This document shows positions 23,922-35,900 of a DNA stretch of 64,000 nt, piece after piece. Under the pieces are notes generated by a model. That model did not search any database, was not told where the DNA came from, and saw only the letters and a program-made list of their open reading frames with translations. The stretch is from contig JAPTJF010000006.1 in the NCBI GenBank assembly GCA_029339195.1, positions 248,001 through 312,000 of the forward strand. Direction: 5' to 3'. The translations under genes were made by a program, and so were the position numbers. Within the stretch, counting starts at the first letter, position 1. Each line of letters starts with the position of its first letter. Source of the stretch: Micractinium sp. NFX-FRZ (lineage: Eukaryota; Chlorophyta; Trebouxiophyceae; Chlorellales; Chlorellaceae).

Positions 23922-26900
23922 TCACGCGCGCGCCTTGTCCCGCGGCACGCTGCTCTCCTGCAGGTACGCAAAGCGGTACGTATCCCCCGCGTGCTGCCGC
24001 AGGATGGCGCTGGCCCACCGCCCCTCCCGCTTCTCCGCGCTGTGCTCCCCCGCTGCAGCAGAGGGGGCGGGGTGGGTGGGTGGGGTGGGGTGGGCAGCAG
24101 GGGGGGTGCAGACAGCGGACGTGCCGGTCAGTGCAGGCCGGGTCAGCAGGCTTGCTTGGGTGGAGGGCAATTGGGATAGGAGCATCACAGGCAAGGTGTG
24201 GAGGGCAGCGGGCACCCACATTTGCACAGGTGTAGCAAACGGCTGGTGCAGCTCCAGCCGCACGCCAGATTCCGCCACCTGGCGCTTGAGCCTCCTCCCC
24301 AAGTACGGTAGTGTAGTGATCCCTTCACCTCGCATGCCCTCCAACCCACCTGCAAACGGCTGGTACAGCTCCATCCAGCGCACCAGCCACACGCCCGGCG
24401 CCAGCTCGCGCTCGCTGTACCGGTCCAGCCAGAAGTAGAGCCGCCCGCTGCCGTTGCCGCTGGCCCCGCCCGCCGCCCCTCGCGGGGCATCCGCGGTGTT
24501 GCGGCAGCAGCCGTGGCCCTCGCCTGCAAACCAGTCTGCCAGCTGGCGCTTGGAGAGCAGGTCGCCCGTGGTCTGCACATATTCAAAGTCCTCCTCAAAC
24601 TTCTGCAAAGGGGGGGAGGGGCCGCACACAGCAAGCAGACACTGAAGCCAATCAGTAGCAGTGGCCCTCGCTGGCAAGCCCGCCTGCCAGCGGCGGCTGC
24701 GCAACGCCCGTGAGGCGGCGCGTCACGCGCAGAGTCCAGTGCCTGCTGCCAAATGCCGTGTCGGTCTTCCTCCCACACACATGCGCCCCAGCGCCACCTC
24801 ACAGGAACCTCCCACCTGACGCCCCGGCAAATACCCTTGTGCTACCACCCTCTTCGTCACCGCACCCTCCTGCATGTGCGCCTCACAAAGTTGACAGCGT
24901 TGTGCGGCACCGCCCCGTTGTACCACAAGCCCTGCACGCCCGCATACACAGCCACAACACACCCTTGCACCCCTGCACCCACCTGCGGCACCGCCCCGTT
25001 GTACCACAAGCCCTGCACTCCCGCATATGCACAGAGCCCCAACACGCCCGTGCACCCTGCGCCCTGCACACACCTGCATGTGCGCCTCACAGTCAGCGGC
25101 ATTGTAGGGCACTGCCCCGTTGCACCAGCCCTCCGCCCACGCCTGGTGGTTGGCCACCGTCTGCCGGCGGTGCACGGTGTCGGCTTTGGCTGGGTTGGGG
25201 AAGCTGCAGGGGAGGGTGAGGGTGGGGGTGTGGGTGGGGAGGCGGGGAGGTGCATCTCAGCCGGCGGTGCACAGTATCAGCTTTGGCAGGGTTGGGGAAG
25301 CTGCATGGGAGGGTGAGGGTGGGGAAGCAAGCAGGCGGGGCAGGCAGAGGTGCATCTCACAAGGTCCCTGGGAGGTGAGAGGCAGCTGGAGAGGCAGTGG
25401 GCGCTGCGAGGGGAGGCGCGCAATGGCGGTTCAGGCTGCTGCTGCTGCCAGGCACAGCAGCTCGCCATGGAGTGCCGTCTCCCTCGCCTTAAGTGGTGAT
25501 GGCCCTCATACATCAATTGATAAAGGACCCACGCTTTAAAAGCACGTTCTCAAATACACTCTCAGAAGGCTCAGCCAACCAAAGTTGCAAGCTGCCCCCC
25601 CCAATCCTCCTCACCTGAAGTGGTGCAGTGCCTCGTAGATGCCCCCCGGCCCGTCCTGCGTGGCTGAGAAGATGCGGTCGTGCCCGTTGGCCTCGCACCA
25701 CTCCCGCAGCTCCGGATGCGCGTTGGCCACCATGCAGCCGTGCACGCCTGCCGGGCAGGGGAGCGGCGTGCAAGGGTGACGGCGAGAAGTGCGGGTCACA
25801 AAGCTAACACACCGTCATGGGGCCGGGCAAGCATGCCGCGGCAAAAGCAGGCACGTGAGGGACGGGCGCAGCACGGCCCAGGCACAGCTGGATACATGCA
25901 ACAGAGGACAAGCTTGGGTCCCAGTATCAGCCCAGCGGCCAAAACCGTCGGCAGGGGTGCTGACCTGGCACAGCAAAGAGCTCGATGTCGTTGCCGCTGT
26001 CGCCGCACACCATCACCCCCGCCTCCGGCAGCCCCGCCCCGCGCTCAAACTGGGAAAGCAAAGAGGGAAAGGTCCAGGAAGGGTGCATGGGCATGAGCAT
26101 GGGCATGCTTGGGGCCAGAATCAGCAACAGGAGCAGTGCAGACTTTTTGTCGAGGCTGTCAATGGGCAGTGGGGTTGCTCGCCGAGGGTCGAGGCAGCTC
26201 TTGTGCGCCTCCTGACCTGATCCTGTGCAAACCCTCCTTGCTTGTGCCATGCCAGCGCTTGCTGCTCTCGTACCAGCTCTATCACAAAACACAGCCACCC
26301 ACCCGGCTGCTGCAGCAGAACGGACAGAACTGGCCTTGCCAACCACACACCGTTCTTCAACACCACACACCAAGCATGCACCAAGCACACAACAAGACAC
26401 ACCAGGCACACACAGCAGCACACCTGCTGCAGCAGGAAGGAGAGGGCCTTCCCCTTTGAAGCCTTTGCGGGCAGGATGTCGACATCCACGCCCCCGCTGT
26501 AGATGACGTTGGTGTCCAGGCTGGCGGCCGCCAGCTGGGCACGCAGCGTGCCCAGCACGCGCTCGGGGTCGGGCACGCTGCACGGTAAGGAAGGAGGGCA
26601 GGGTGGGTTGGGTAAGCAGGCAGCGCACAGGGGTCCTAACTCCAGTTGGGCACGCCGCGATCCCAGCACGTGCAGCACAGCACAGCACAGCAAGGCACAG
26701 CACAGAGCAATGAGTTCACTCCACCCTAAGCCCACCTCAGCTTGTAGCTGATCTTGTGGGAGCGCTGCTCGCTGTCCCGCTGCATCACGAGCTCGGGCAG
26801 CTGCGCAGCAATGGCCACCGCGCGCGCACGGTCCCAGCCCTGCAGAGCGCAAAGTGACATTCTGTGTACAAGCACTGCAGCACAGGCAGGTGCGCGCCGC

Positions 26901-28068
26901 GCGCAGTCCCACTGCACTCGTAATCACACGGGTGCTGCTGGGTGTCGTGGCTCCTGCCCCCTAGCACTGCTGCATGTGTGGGCAGGATGCCTGGCGGTGT
27001 GCAGCCCAAACCCAGCCCACCTGATCCAGAAATGCCTCCCACTCAGCATCCGCCTTGCCTGCATCCCAGCGGAAGGACAGCAAGAATCAGAAACACATGG
27101 AAGCGTCTGCGGTGCGCGCGGGGCGGCTGAATGTCCATCATCCAACAGCAAATCTCGCATCCGCGGCCGGCAGGGCCACGGACAGGCGGGCACCAGGACC
27201 AAGCAGCTGCGCATGGTGACGCTCCTCATCTCACCAACTGATGACGAGGGCACGTCTGCCCCCACGAAGCACACCAGCATGTGCAGCATACCGCTGGTGG
27301 CGTCCAGATGGTGGCAGGCAATTCAGCTGCTTTTTCCACTTTCTCACCGTTGATGAGAATTTCCGTGCCCACAGAGCACACCAGGATGTCGGGAGTCAGC
27401 AGCGGCACCTCCGCCTGTGGAAAGCGGGGTGGTGGGCCAGCAGCGGCGCCAGAACGGCCCACTTCAGCAATCGGCAGCAGTTCATTGATCCACCGGCAGG
27501 CGGCACCACCCCCGCGTGCTGCATACCGCTGCGGCCTGCACTCCCATGGCGCGAGGTGCTGGCACGCCTCACACGAGAGCTGAGAGTCGATCGCACAACC
27601 ACACAGCAACGGCGGCAGGATGCACAGAGATGCCTGAGCCATCGGACAACACCCACACAGAGGGGTCCGGCTGCAGAAGAGCAACAACAATGCCCCCCAT
27701 GGCCCCGCCTGGTGCACAGGGCACGCACCGACAGCTCGTGAAAGAGCTCCGGCGAGCGTCCCGATGAGTAGACCAGGAGCGAGTCCGGCGCAAACTCGGT
27801 GGCCCACAGGCGGTTGAAGCGGCGCAGCTTGTCGTGGGTGCCATCGTTGTGGTCCACCTGGGAGGGTCGGGAAGGAAAACGGCGATATGGTGGCACAGAG
27901 CGAATTGTGAGGGTATGGTGAGCGGTGGTGGGGAACGGCGGGGGAAGCAAGCAGGGCGGAGCTTTCTGGCGTGGCTGCGCGGCAGTGTGGGGCTGGGCGC
28001 ACCATGGTCCAGTCCAAGTCAGACACCAGCATGAACCTGGGCTTCTTGGAGAACACAACCTCCGCCAT
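23922..28068 (-). CDS. SPP: Sucrose-6-phosphate phosphatase
   Basis: Eleven exons on the minus strand, in coding order: 28068-28003, 27857-27729, 27414-27348, 27058-27021, 26839-26736, 26577-26424, 26049-25965, 25747-25615, 25203-25074, 24602-24350 and 24052-23922, giving 429 aa, close to plant SPP (about 420). It hydrolyses sucrose-6-phosphate in the last step of sucrose synthesis. HAD motifs are clear: SDLDWTM (nucleophile D17, acid D19), YSSGRS, the lysine of KASKGKAL, and GDSGND (about 202-207). IYSGGVDVDILP and LLTPDILVCSVGTEI are also SPP hallmarks. Residues about 259-429 form the plant-type C-terminal domain (Trp-rich, W....W.NGAVPY, LYFWLDRYSERELAPGVW). Cytosolic location is expected. 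The start is the first ATG of the frame. It is head to head with SEC61-beta. Several introns carry exon echoes. Confidence 0.93.
24227..24275. repeat. Exon-echo repeat of SPP exon 10 end
   Basis: This copies the exon 10 3' end (plus-strand 24350-24400), sharing GCAAACGGCTGGT.CAGCTCCA. It lies inside the next intron with a damaged frame. Confidence 0.8.
24870..25026. repeat. Two exon-echo copies of SPP exon 9 end
   Basis: The end of exon 9 (coding W.NGAVPYNAADCEAHM, plus-strand 25074-25135) is repeated twice in tandem (about 24870-24953 and 24976-25026). Both copies share CACCGCCCCGTTGTACCACA and have lost an intact frame. Confidence 0.85.
25261..25325. repeat. Exon-echo copy of SPP exon 9 start
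   Basis: The 5' edge of exon 9, with its 3' splice site and flanking intron (about 25164-25225), recurs about 100 bp upstream in the transcript. The copy changes the AG acceptor region to GCATGG. Confidence 0.85.
26641..26675. repeat. Exon-echo copy of SPP exon 6 segment
   Basis: A 35-nt near-copy of the part of exon 6 encoding GTLRAQLA (26531-26561) lies in intron 5. Confidence 0.65.
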
Positions 28069-28603
28069 GGTGTGTTGTGTAGAGGGCACCAGCTGTCGGA
28101 TCACTGCCTGCAGGGTGGAGGTGAGTGTGGCACGCGCGTTGACAAGCGTGCAGTCGGCGGTGAGCGGGTGCGGCGACGGGCAGTGGGGGCGGTGGACAGC
28201 GCCCCTTCCTGGGAGCCGCGCAAATGAAAGCGATCAGTGCGCTATATTTCCACGTGCTTGCTGCGAGAGTGCCGAGGCAGGCAGCAGGCGGCGACATGTG
28301 CCAAGCACCTGGCGTTGTCGGGAGCCCGCAACGGTGATCAGATCAAGCAGAAGGTTGCCCAGATCAGATGATGGTTGCGGTCAGGGCAGGTATACTTTCT
28401 GAGCTCCTCAAGCGCGGGTGGAAGGCAGCCGTGCCCTGCGTGGCGTGCTCCCGAGGAGCAGGCACACTTCCCTCGCCCCTCCCCACGAGGCATCTACGTT
28501 CTGCACGCCCCCAACACCCTGCCCCTGCACCCACCTGCCCCGATCGCCACTTGCGTCTTGCTTGACAGCACCTGCCTTGCAGCGAGCAGCAGCAGCAGAA
28601 GCC
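28069..28603. promoter_or_regulatory. Divergent promoter region, SPP/SEC61-beta
   Basis: 535 bp separate the two start codons of head-to-head genes. It should contain both promoters and 5' UTRs. I see no TATA box I would defend. Confidence 0.45.
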
Positions 28604-29524
28604 ATGGCGGGCACCCTTGTGAAGCGCAACACCGGCAGCGGCGAGGGGGCGGTCACGCGGCGGCGCAGCAGTGGTACGCGGGCGAGGGGCCCGCAACGGG
28701 CGCTTGGGCGCAGGGGAGGGCGATGGCAGGGTACCTGGGCCCCGATGCTGCAGTGCCACCCCGCACAGCCCGCCAGGAGGCCAGCAGCTGGCAGCAGCGT
28801 CGGGCGGGTGCCTGAACGGCCAGCTTGCAGACTGGCCGTGGTGTCGTCGGTGCGGCAAACCTTCTTCTGTGCGCTTAGACTTGCCCCGCCGCTTCAACTG
28901 TGTGCAGCGGCAGCGTCGGGTCGCGGCAAGGGCTCTAGCTACTTCTACACGGATGACTCTGCGGCCATCAAGCTGTCGCCGGTGGGTGTGCATGTGGCAG
29001 ACGCGACCACAACCGGCCTGGCACCGTCGCTCAGAACGGTCATGCGTGGCGGGCAGGCAGCTGGGTGCCGCGCTTCCGCTTGCAGCCTACATCTGGCACA
29101 GCCGCAACCTGGTGCAATAGCGCTGGCCTTGTGCCTGTTGCTCAGCCCTGCCGGCCCTTGGCAGGGGAGTTCGGGCGCGCCACGCCAGCGGTCACATTCG
29201 GCGTGAGCGTCCCCCGTGCCCCTCCTTACTCATGCTGAACGCCGCCCCATGTTTGTTTGTTGCTTTTGTGTTGCAGCAAGCGGTTATTGTGGCTGCCATC
29301 GGCTTCATTGTGTGCGTCTTCATCCTGGTGAGCATTGAGGGTTTTGTGGGTGCTGCGCCGCGGTGCAGGACCCGTGTGGTCACTGGCACCTTTGCAAGCC
29401 CAGCCTGTCTCCGCCTCTTCCCTCTGGCTGTCGTATCAACAAGCGTGCTTCGAGCCAACGTATAGCTCTTTCTTCCCCCGCCTGCTCCCCTCTGCAGCAC
29501 ATCTTCGGCAAGCTCCGGGGCTAA
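28604..29524 (+). CDS. SEC61B: SEC61-beta, protein translocon subunit
   Basis: Exons 28604-28673, 28908-28981, 29277-29327 and 29498-29524 give 73 aa. Sec61-beta is the small tail-anchored subunit of the ER Sec61 translocon. The sequence has the family layout: a short basic, Ser/Gly-rich N-terminus (TRRRSS...), the conserved SSYFYTDDSAAIKLSP before the membrane, one C-terminal membrane helix (QAVIVAAIGFIVCVFIL) and the end motif HIFGKLRG (plant HVFGKLY, animal HIWGKY). Spacing from SP to HIFGK equals that of plant homologues, which supports the splicing. It is slightly shorter than plant proteins (about 82 aa), the difference being at the N-terminus. A TGTAA signal follows at 29660. Confidence 0.93.
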
Positions 29525-29988
29525 ACACACGCCTGTGGCCCGACTGCAGCACCACAGCTGGTCTCTCTGTACCGCCGCAGCCTACCTGACTCCCCTGCCC
29601 GGCACACACGCTTTGCTTTCCGCTCAACACCCTGTTTTCTGATCACTAGTTTTCCTTTATGTAAAAACTTTAGCACGCCTCGGCTGATTGGTTGGCCGGG
29701 TCAGGCTCGAGATGGGTTGCAGTCGAGAACTTGGAATGTGTGTAGACATGTAGCAGATAATGATCTGGCATCAAAGCATCCATCGGGCAGATGCACATCT
29801 TTGGTGCATAAGTTGTTGGTGCCGTGCGTCCGCCACCTGCCGCCACCGCCACATTTGCTGCCCGCGCTGCGCTGCTTGGAGCTTACCCTCCAAGCCCTCC
29901 CCCCGCCAGCGATCCAGCACATAATCGGAGATATATGCATCTCTAGCAGCGTAATCTAGCAAGCCAGGGCCCGGCGGGGCGTCGACTA
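29525..29988. other. Intergenic region, SEC61-beta to SMP-C2 gene
   Basis: This holds the SEC61-beta 3' UTR to about 29680, then the upstream region of the next gene. No tRNA or other gene is recognisable. Confidence 0.5.
29660..29664 (+). terminator. TGTAA poly(A) signal, SEC61-beta
   Basis: TGTAA, 136 nt after the stop codon. Confidence 0.6.
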
Positions 29989-32900
29989 ATGCCTGTTAGT
30001 GGTGCTAGCTTGCGGCAACCGGCTAACCCTGTTTCACGGCGACTGTACAAGGGTCCTGGCAGCCTTCCATGGCGGCATGGCTGCCTTAGCCTGCAGGTGC
30101 GCCGCCACCCCACTCGAGGCTTCCCTCCCTCTGCCTCCGCGCCGCCTCTCGCGCTGCCAATGTTTGCGGGAAAGCCCTAAAAGACATCCGACCTCCACCG
30201 ACACTGCCTGCAGGCCGCGGGTGTGCTGCCGCACCGGCACCAGCGGCAGCAGCGGCAGTGGCAGACTCGGCACTTGCAGCGTCCAGTGCAGACCGCCGCT
30301 ATAGGGGATGGCAGCCAAGAGCCGGGATCCTGGGAGGACTGGGAGGATGAGGGGGATGTAGCAGCAGCGTCATCACCTGCAGCAGCCGCTTGGGGTGACT
30401 GGTATCAGCGACCAGCAGCCGGCGGGGCCCAGCGGCGGCGGCAGCAGCAGCAGCAGCAGCAGCAGGCCAGCAGCGATGCAGGGCTCGCAGGACGTGAGGG
30501 AGAGACGCAGCAGCTGGAGGCCTCGACCAGCGGGCGGGGTGAGCAGCAAGCAGCTGCCTACCAGGCAGCGCCGGCGCCCTACCAGGCCGCTGGGGGGATG
30601 GCGCAGGTGGCAGCTGTATCCCATGCCATCCCCCCGCCTCCGCCGCGGCCCTCGGGGGAGGAGGCCCGTTTCTTCACTGCAGGAGCCATCGCAGCTGTGG
30701 CCCTGCACTACCTCATAAACTTTGCGGGCACGCTGCCCGTGGTGCGCGGCCTGGTGCAGCGCTTTGTGTGGTGGTCAGAGCCCAAGCGGCCCGCCCTTCC
30801 GCCGCGCCGCCCGGGCGCCCCGGGCACGCCAGCCGACGGCGGCAGCGGCGGCAGCGGCACCAGGTCGGGCGGTGCAGCTGGCGGTACAGGCGGCCCAACC
30901 GGGCTGGCTGTGCAGTACAGTGAGGATGAGGAGTCGGTGGAGTGGGTGAACATGTGCTGGCGCAAGGTGAGCCTTGCCTGCTTCACCTCTGTTGCATGTT
31001 GTCAGAGCGCTGCCAGGAAAGCCGGCTGCGGGCGCGAGGGGCTGGGGAGCAAGGTTGTGGGCCGCGCCCTAAGAATGACAGAATGATGTGCTGCTAGAAG
31101 CAGGCACGGGAGGCTGGGGAGCAAGGCTTGCGGGCAGGGCTCCTGCCGCCGCCGCCGCTGCTGCTCCCGCTGACCTGGCACCGCCGCCTGCCCTGCCGGG
31201 ACTTGCCGCTGCAGGCGTGGCGCGTGTACCAGCGCGGCATCGAGCGCTGGCTGGCCGACCTGCTGCAGCCGCTGTTTGACAGCCTGGTGGCGGAAAAGAT
31301 GGTGCCCAGCTTTGTACAGGTGGGTGGGGGGCAGTGGAAGCGCAGCGCACGCTCAGCCTGATGTGCTGGGGGGGCAGGGACCGCTGTTGCCCAGCTGAGT
31401 GTCAGATGGGGTGCTCTGCATCAGGGTTGTGCGTTATCTGGGTTCTTACAAAAATAGCTGTTGGGTGGGCATCAATGTACCCACATCCATCCCGCCATCG
31501 ATCCCCGCACTGCCCTGCAGCGCCTGTGCGTCATGGAGTTCACTCCGGACCACTACAGCACTACCAAGCGGCTGTCCAGTCTGCTGTTTTGCCTGCCGAT
31601 ATGAACTTAAACACGCTTGTGCTCCCCTGCAGCGCCTGCGCATCATGGAGTTCACGCTGGACCACGAGGCCCCCTACTTCACAAATATGCGGCGGCGCAC
31701 CTCCAGAAAGGTGGGTGAATGAAGTACAGAAAGGCGGGTGGGGTGAGCCGCCCCAAACACGGGCGGCCTGCTTTTGATGCTGAGGCCGTTTGCTCACAGG
31801 GGCGCCCCGCGCTGTTGCACAAACCTGTTGCATTGCACCTCGCGAGGCGTAGGGTGGGGGGCAGCCGGGGTGGAGTGGATGCATGTTGCTGGGGACCCTG
31901 GCGGCGCTGCCGCTGGCGGCGCGCTCGGCAGGCTGCTGTGCATGCTGTCCTCCACCCGCCTGCCTTCCCCAGCCCACCCCATGTCGTGCTTCCACTCCCA
32001 CCTCCTCCCTATGTTGCGTGCAGGACTCGGATCTGAATGGGGTGGTGGATGTGCGCTACACGGGCGGCGCCCGCATGCTGCTGCTGATTGAGGTCGGCAC
32101 GGGGCGGTGGCGCATCAAGATACCAGTCATGGTGTCGGGTGAGTGCTTAACTCCATTCATTTGTTGAATGGTCAAGTCAGACAACCATGAAATGGCTCTT
32201 TGCAGGCATTGCCAACTGTGCCTGGCAACGCTCTTGCTGCACCGCCCCATGCCAGCAGCAGCAGCAGCAGCATCATCAGCAATACCCCTTGAATACACTG
32301 ATTGTGATGCTACCGCTTCCATTCCGACACCCCACCCATCCCTCCTGGGCAGACCTGGACCTTGAGAGCAAGCTGTGGCTGAAGATCCGGCTGGCGCCCA
32401 TGTGCCCCTGGATCGGCACGCTGGGCCTGGGCTTCGTGGGGGCGCCCTCCAGTGAGTGGGTTTAGGGTTAGGGTTTTAGGGTTTAGGGCCCACCGGCTAT
32501 CCAGTGAGTGCTTGTGGGGTGCCTCAGGGATGGGCAGGGCCCGCGGGAGGAAGCAACATGTGGGACTGTGCCGTGCTGTGCTGTGCTGTGCTGTGTGCTG
32601 CTCTGCCGCTCTGTGTTGTGCATGCGTGCTGCCCAGGCGCAGGCGCAGGCGCTGCCACTTGCGCTTGCCCTGCCTTCCTTGTGCCCCTTGCTCTCCTGCC
32701 AGCCTGACCACTTGCCCCCCTCTGCCCCCGTGGCCCCCCTGGCCCTGCAGTCAAGGTGCAGCTAGCGCCCTACAACCGCATCCGCCTCATGAAGATCCCA
32801 ATCCTCCAGGTGCGTTGTGTTGCATGCGTGGCACCGTGTGTGTTTTGGGTTACCGGAGGGCGAAAGAAAGGATCTTGTCATCCCCGACGCTACCGCAGCA

Positions 32901-35900
32901 CCGACCACCGCTGCCGCTTGTGGGGGAACTTCCTTGCCAACCTCCCAATCTCATGCCCCTCCCCCCCCTCTTGTGCCCTGCAGGCCTTCCTCACCAAGCT
33001 GCTCACAGTGGACCTGCCCGCCCTCATCACACTGCCCAAGCGCCTGGAAATCAACATCCCGCCCGCGGTGACAGCAGGTGGGTGGGGGGTGGGTGGGGGC
33101 TTGTATGGTGCTGCGGGTGGGTGGATGGACGGCGGGAGGAGCGGGAAGAGGTGGTGGCGGGAGGAGGCGGGCGCGGCAGGAAGGGCTGCGGGCTCGGCAT
33201 AGTGTCACATTTGCAGCAAGAGGCGCGGGGTGCAGCGGGAGGAGAGCGGGGTGGTCTGAGGGGCGCATGGCTGTGTGTGCATGACAGTAGGGCTGGTGAG
33301 GGAGGTCTGCCGCTGTCTGCCCGCTGCCGGCCTGCCCTCACCCCCGCCCCCCTTGCTTGCACCCCGCTGCCCGCCGTGCTGCAGTGGCGGAGGCGGCGGT
33401 GGGGCGTGACGCTGTCATGCGCGCGGTCGCCTCTGCTGTGCTCCAAGCCGACGCTTTGGAGCACGCCTTGCTGGCAGCGCTGCCGCTGGGGCCGCAGGGC
33501 GCGGCAGGCGGCGTGTCGCTGCCGGATCTGTTCCAGGGGGAGCTGCAGGTGAGCTGTGCCAAGCGTGCCACGTCAGCAGGGTGTGCCACGTCAGCAGGGG
33601 GGGCACACGCCACGTCAGCACTGCTGCCCAGATGTGTGGCAACCGTATCCTGCCTACCTGCCCTCCCGCCCTGTTGTGACCCAGCCTGGGACCGCCGCCC
33701 CCTGCAACAATGCTGGGCCCACTGAGCGCATAACACCCCAGAGCAACTGATGCCGTTGTGTGCAGCACGCAGCCCTGTGACACCCTCCAGCAAATGCAGC
33801 CCTGCTGACTGTGCCCTACTCCCCTTTCCACCCCGCCAGGTCACCCTGCACGAGGCGCGCGACCTGCCGGTGTGGGGCTTCCCCTGGCAGAGCAACCCGT
33901 ACTGCCGCATGACGCTGGGCTCACAGGCGGTGCAGGTGCGCCATGCTGCTGCTGCTCTTGTCTGCTGCCGACATCTGCTGCTGCTGCTGCTGCTGCTGCT
34001 GCCTTTGTCTGCTGCCGCCCTGCTGCTGTTGCTGCTGCTCCTGCTGCCGACCTGCTGCTGCTGCTGCTGCTCCTGCTGCTGCTCCTGCTGCCACCCTGTG
34101 CTGCTGCCTTTGTCTGCTGCCTTTGTCGCTGCCGCCCTGCTGCTGCTGCTGCTGCCCTGCTGCTGCTCGTGCTGCTGCCTTTGTCTGCTGCCTTTGTCGC
34201 TGCCGCCCTGCTGCTGCTGCTGCTGCCCTGCTGCCGCCCTGCTGCTGCCTTTGTCTGCTGCCTTTGGCTGCTGCCGCCCTGCTGCTGTTGCTGCTGCTCC
34301 TGCTGCCGACCTGCTGCTGCTGCTGCTCTGCTGCTGCCGCCCTTCTGCTGCGCATGCCTACTGCTGCTGCGGCTGCTGCGGCCGCTGCTTCACCCGCCCT
34401 GCCTGCCCCTGCCCCTGCCTGCCCGCAGTCCAAGCGCGACGACGACACCAGCCACGCAGGGCGGCACCGGGCACCCGTGTGGAACCAGGACTTCCAGTTC
34501 CTGGTGGAGGACCGCTCCGCCCAGGTGGGGTCACTATAGCAGGGGTCCCTGTGCTTGTGACTGTGGGTTGTTGCATGCTGTGGGCAGTCCCCAAAACCTG
34601 GTGCAGGACCGCTCCGCCCAGGTGTGGGGGGGGGGGGCACCCTGCTGGCTTTTGCCTCGGGTTTGGCAGGCAGCCGTGTGTTCGAGGTGAAGTTAGGCGG
34701 GCGTATGCTTCCAGTCAGTCTTGGTGGACCGCTCCGCCCAGGGCGGGGGCGTCGCGGCCTGTGCCTATGCATGCGACTGTGCTGTGGCGTTTGAAGGGTG
34801 CATGCTGCCAGCAGTTCCCGGTCCTGGTGGAGGACCGCTCCGGCCAGTGGGGGCACTAGAGCAGGGGTCCGTGAGCATGTGACCTTTAGTCATACTAGAT
34901 CTGCGGCTCGACCACGACAGGCGCACCCGCCCACACCTCACACGCACTGCCTATTTGTTTTCACACATCGCCAGGCCCTGGACATCTGGATTGGCGACTC
35001 CCCGATGACCGGGCGCACCGAGGTGGGGCGCGCCTCCTTCCCGCTGACCCAGCTGGCGGCAGACGGCACCGCCGACGTCTGGCTGCCCATCGAGAGCGCC
35101 ATGCCAGGTGGGTGCTGTGCATGCTGTGCCGCACATGCGCTCTGTTTGTTGCACGGTCTGGGGGAGACGGCGACTGACCCAGTGATAGCGCCGTGCCTGG
35201 TGGGTTGTGTGCATGCTGCGCTGTGCGCACTGCTTGGTGTGGTCATGATGTGTGTGATGGGCAAGAAGGGCCCTCTGGCTGTCCATCGAGAGCACCCTGC
35301 CACCTGGCTGGGCAGGTTGGGTAAGTGTGCGGGGTGGGCCTTTCGCATGAGATGCGCACAGGGTTCCCCTTGCGGCAAGCGCTTTGTCCACCTGTGCACG
35401 TCGGCGGCAGCACCGCCTGCAGGGCAGCTAGATGGCACTCCCAGGTAGCCCTCCACTCCCTGCTGTGCCAGCCAGCCAGCCAGCCCGCCGTGGCCTATCC
35501 TCAAAATGCCTCTTTCCTCGCAATGTGTGTGTCCCTGTGCCCCTGTGCCTGCCTGCAGGGGAGCGCACGCAGGGTGCGGTGCACCTGGTCATCTGCTACA
35601 AGGAGTTCCAGGAGGATGAGGTGGACTCAGGTAGGGTCTGCTTGGGGGGGCAACACGTGCCGAGTGCAAGGTGGGGGCGATAGTGTGATTTTCTGCTACC
35701 AGGAAGTTGGGACGATGAAGCGGACTCAGGTAGGGTCTGCTTGGGGGCAGAACGATTGGAACCCAGGTCAGGGGCGGAGTTCGGGTGTTGGAGATGGGCA
35801 GACTGTGCTCTGTGGAGGTGGCAGGCTGGCGTTGGCCAACGAGCCGGTTTTATTGTTTGCACCCGGGCCCTGGGCTCTGGTGCTGCCCACCTGCTGGCCC

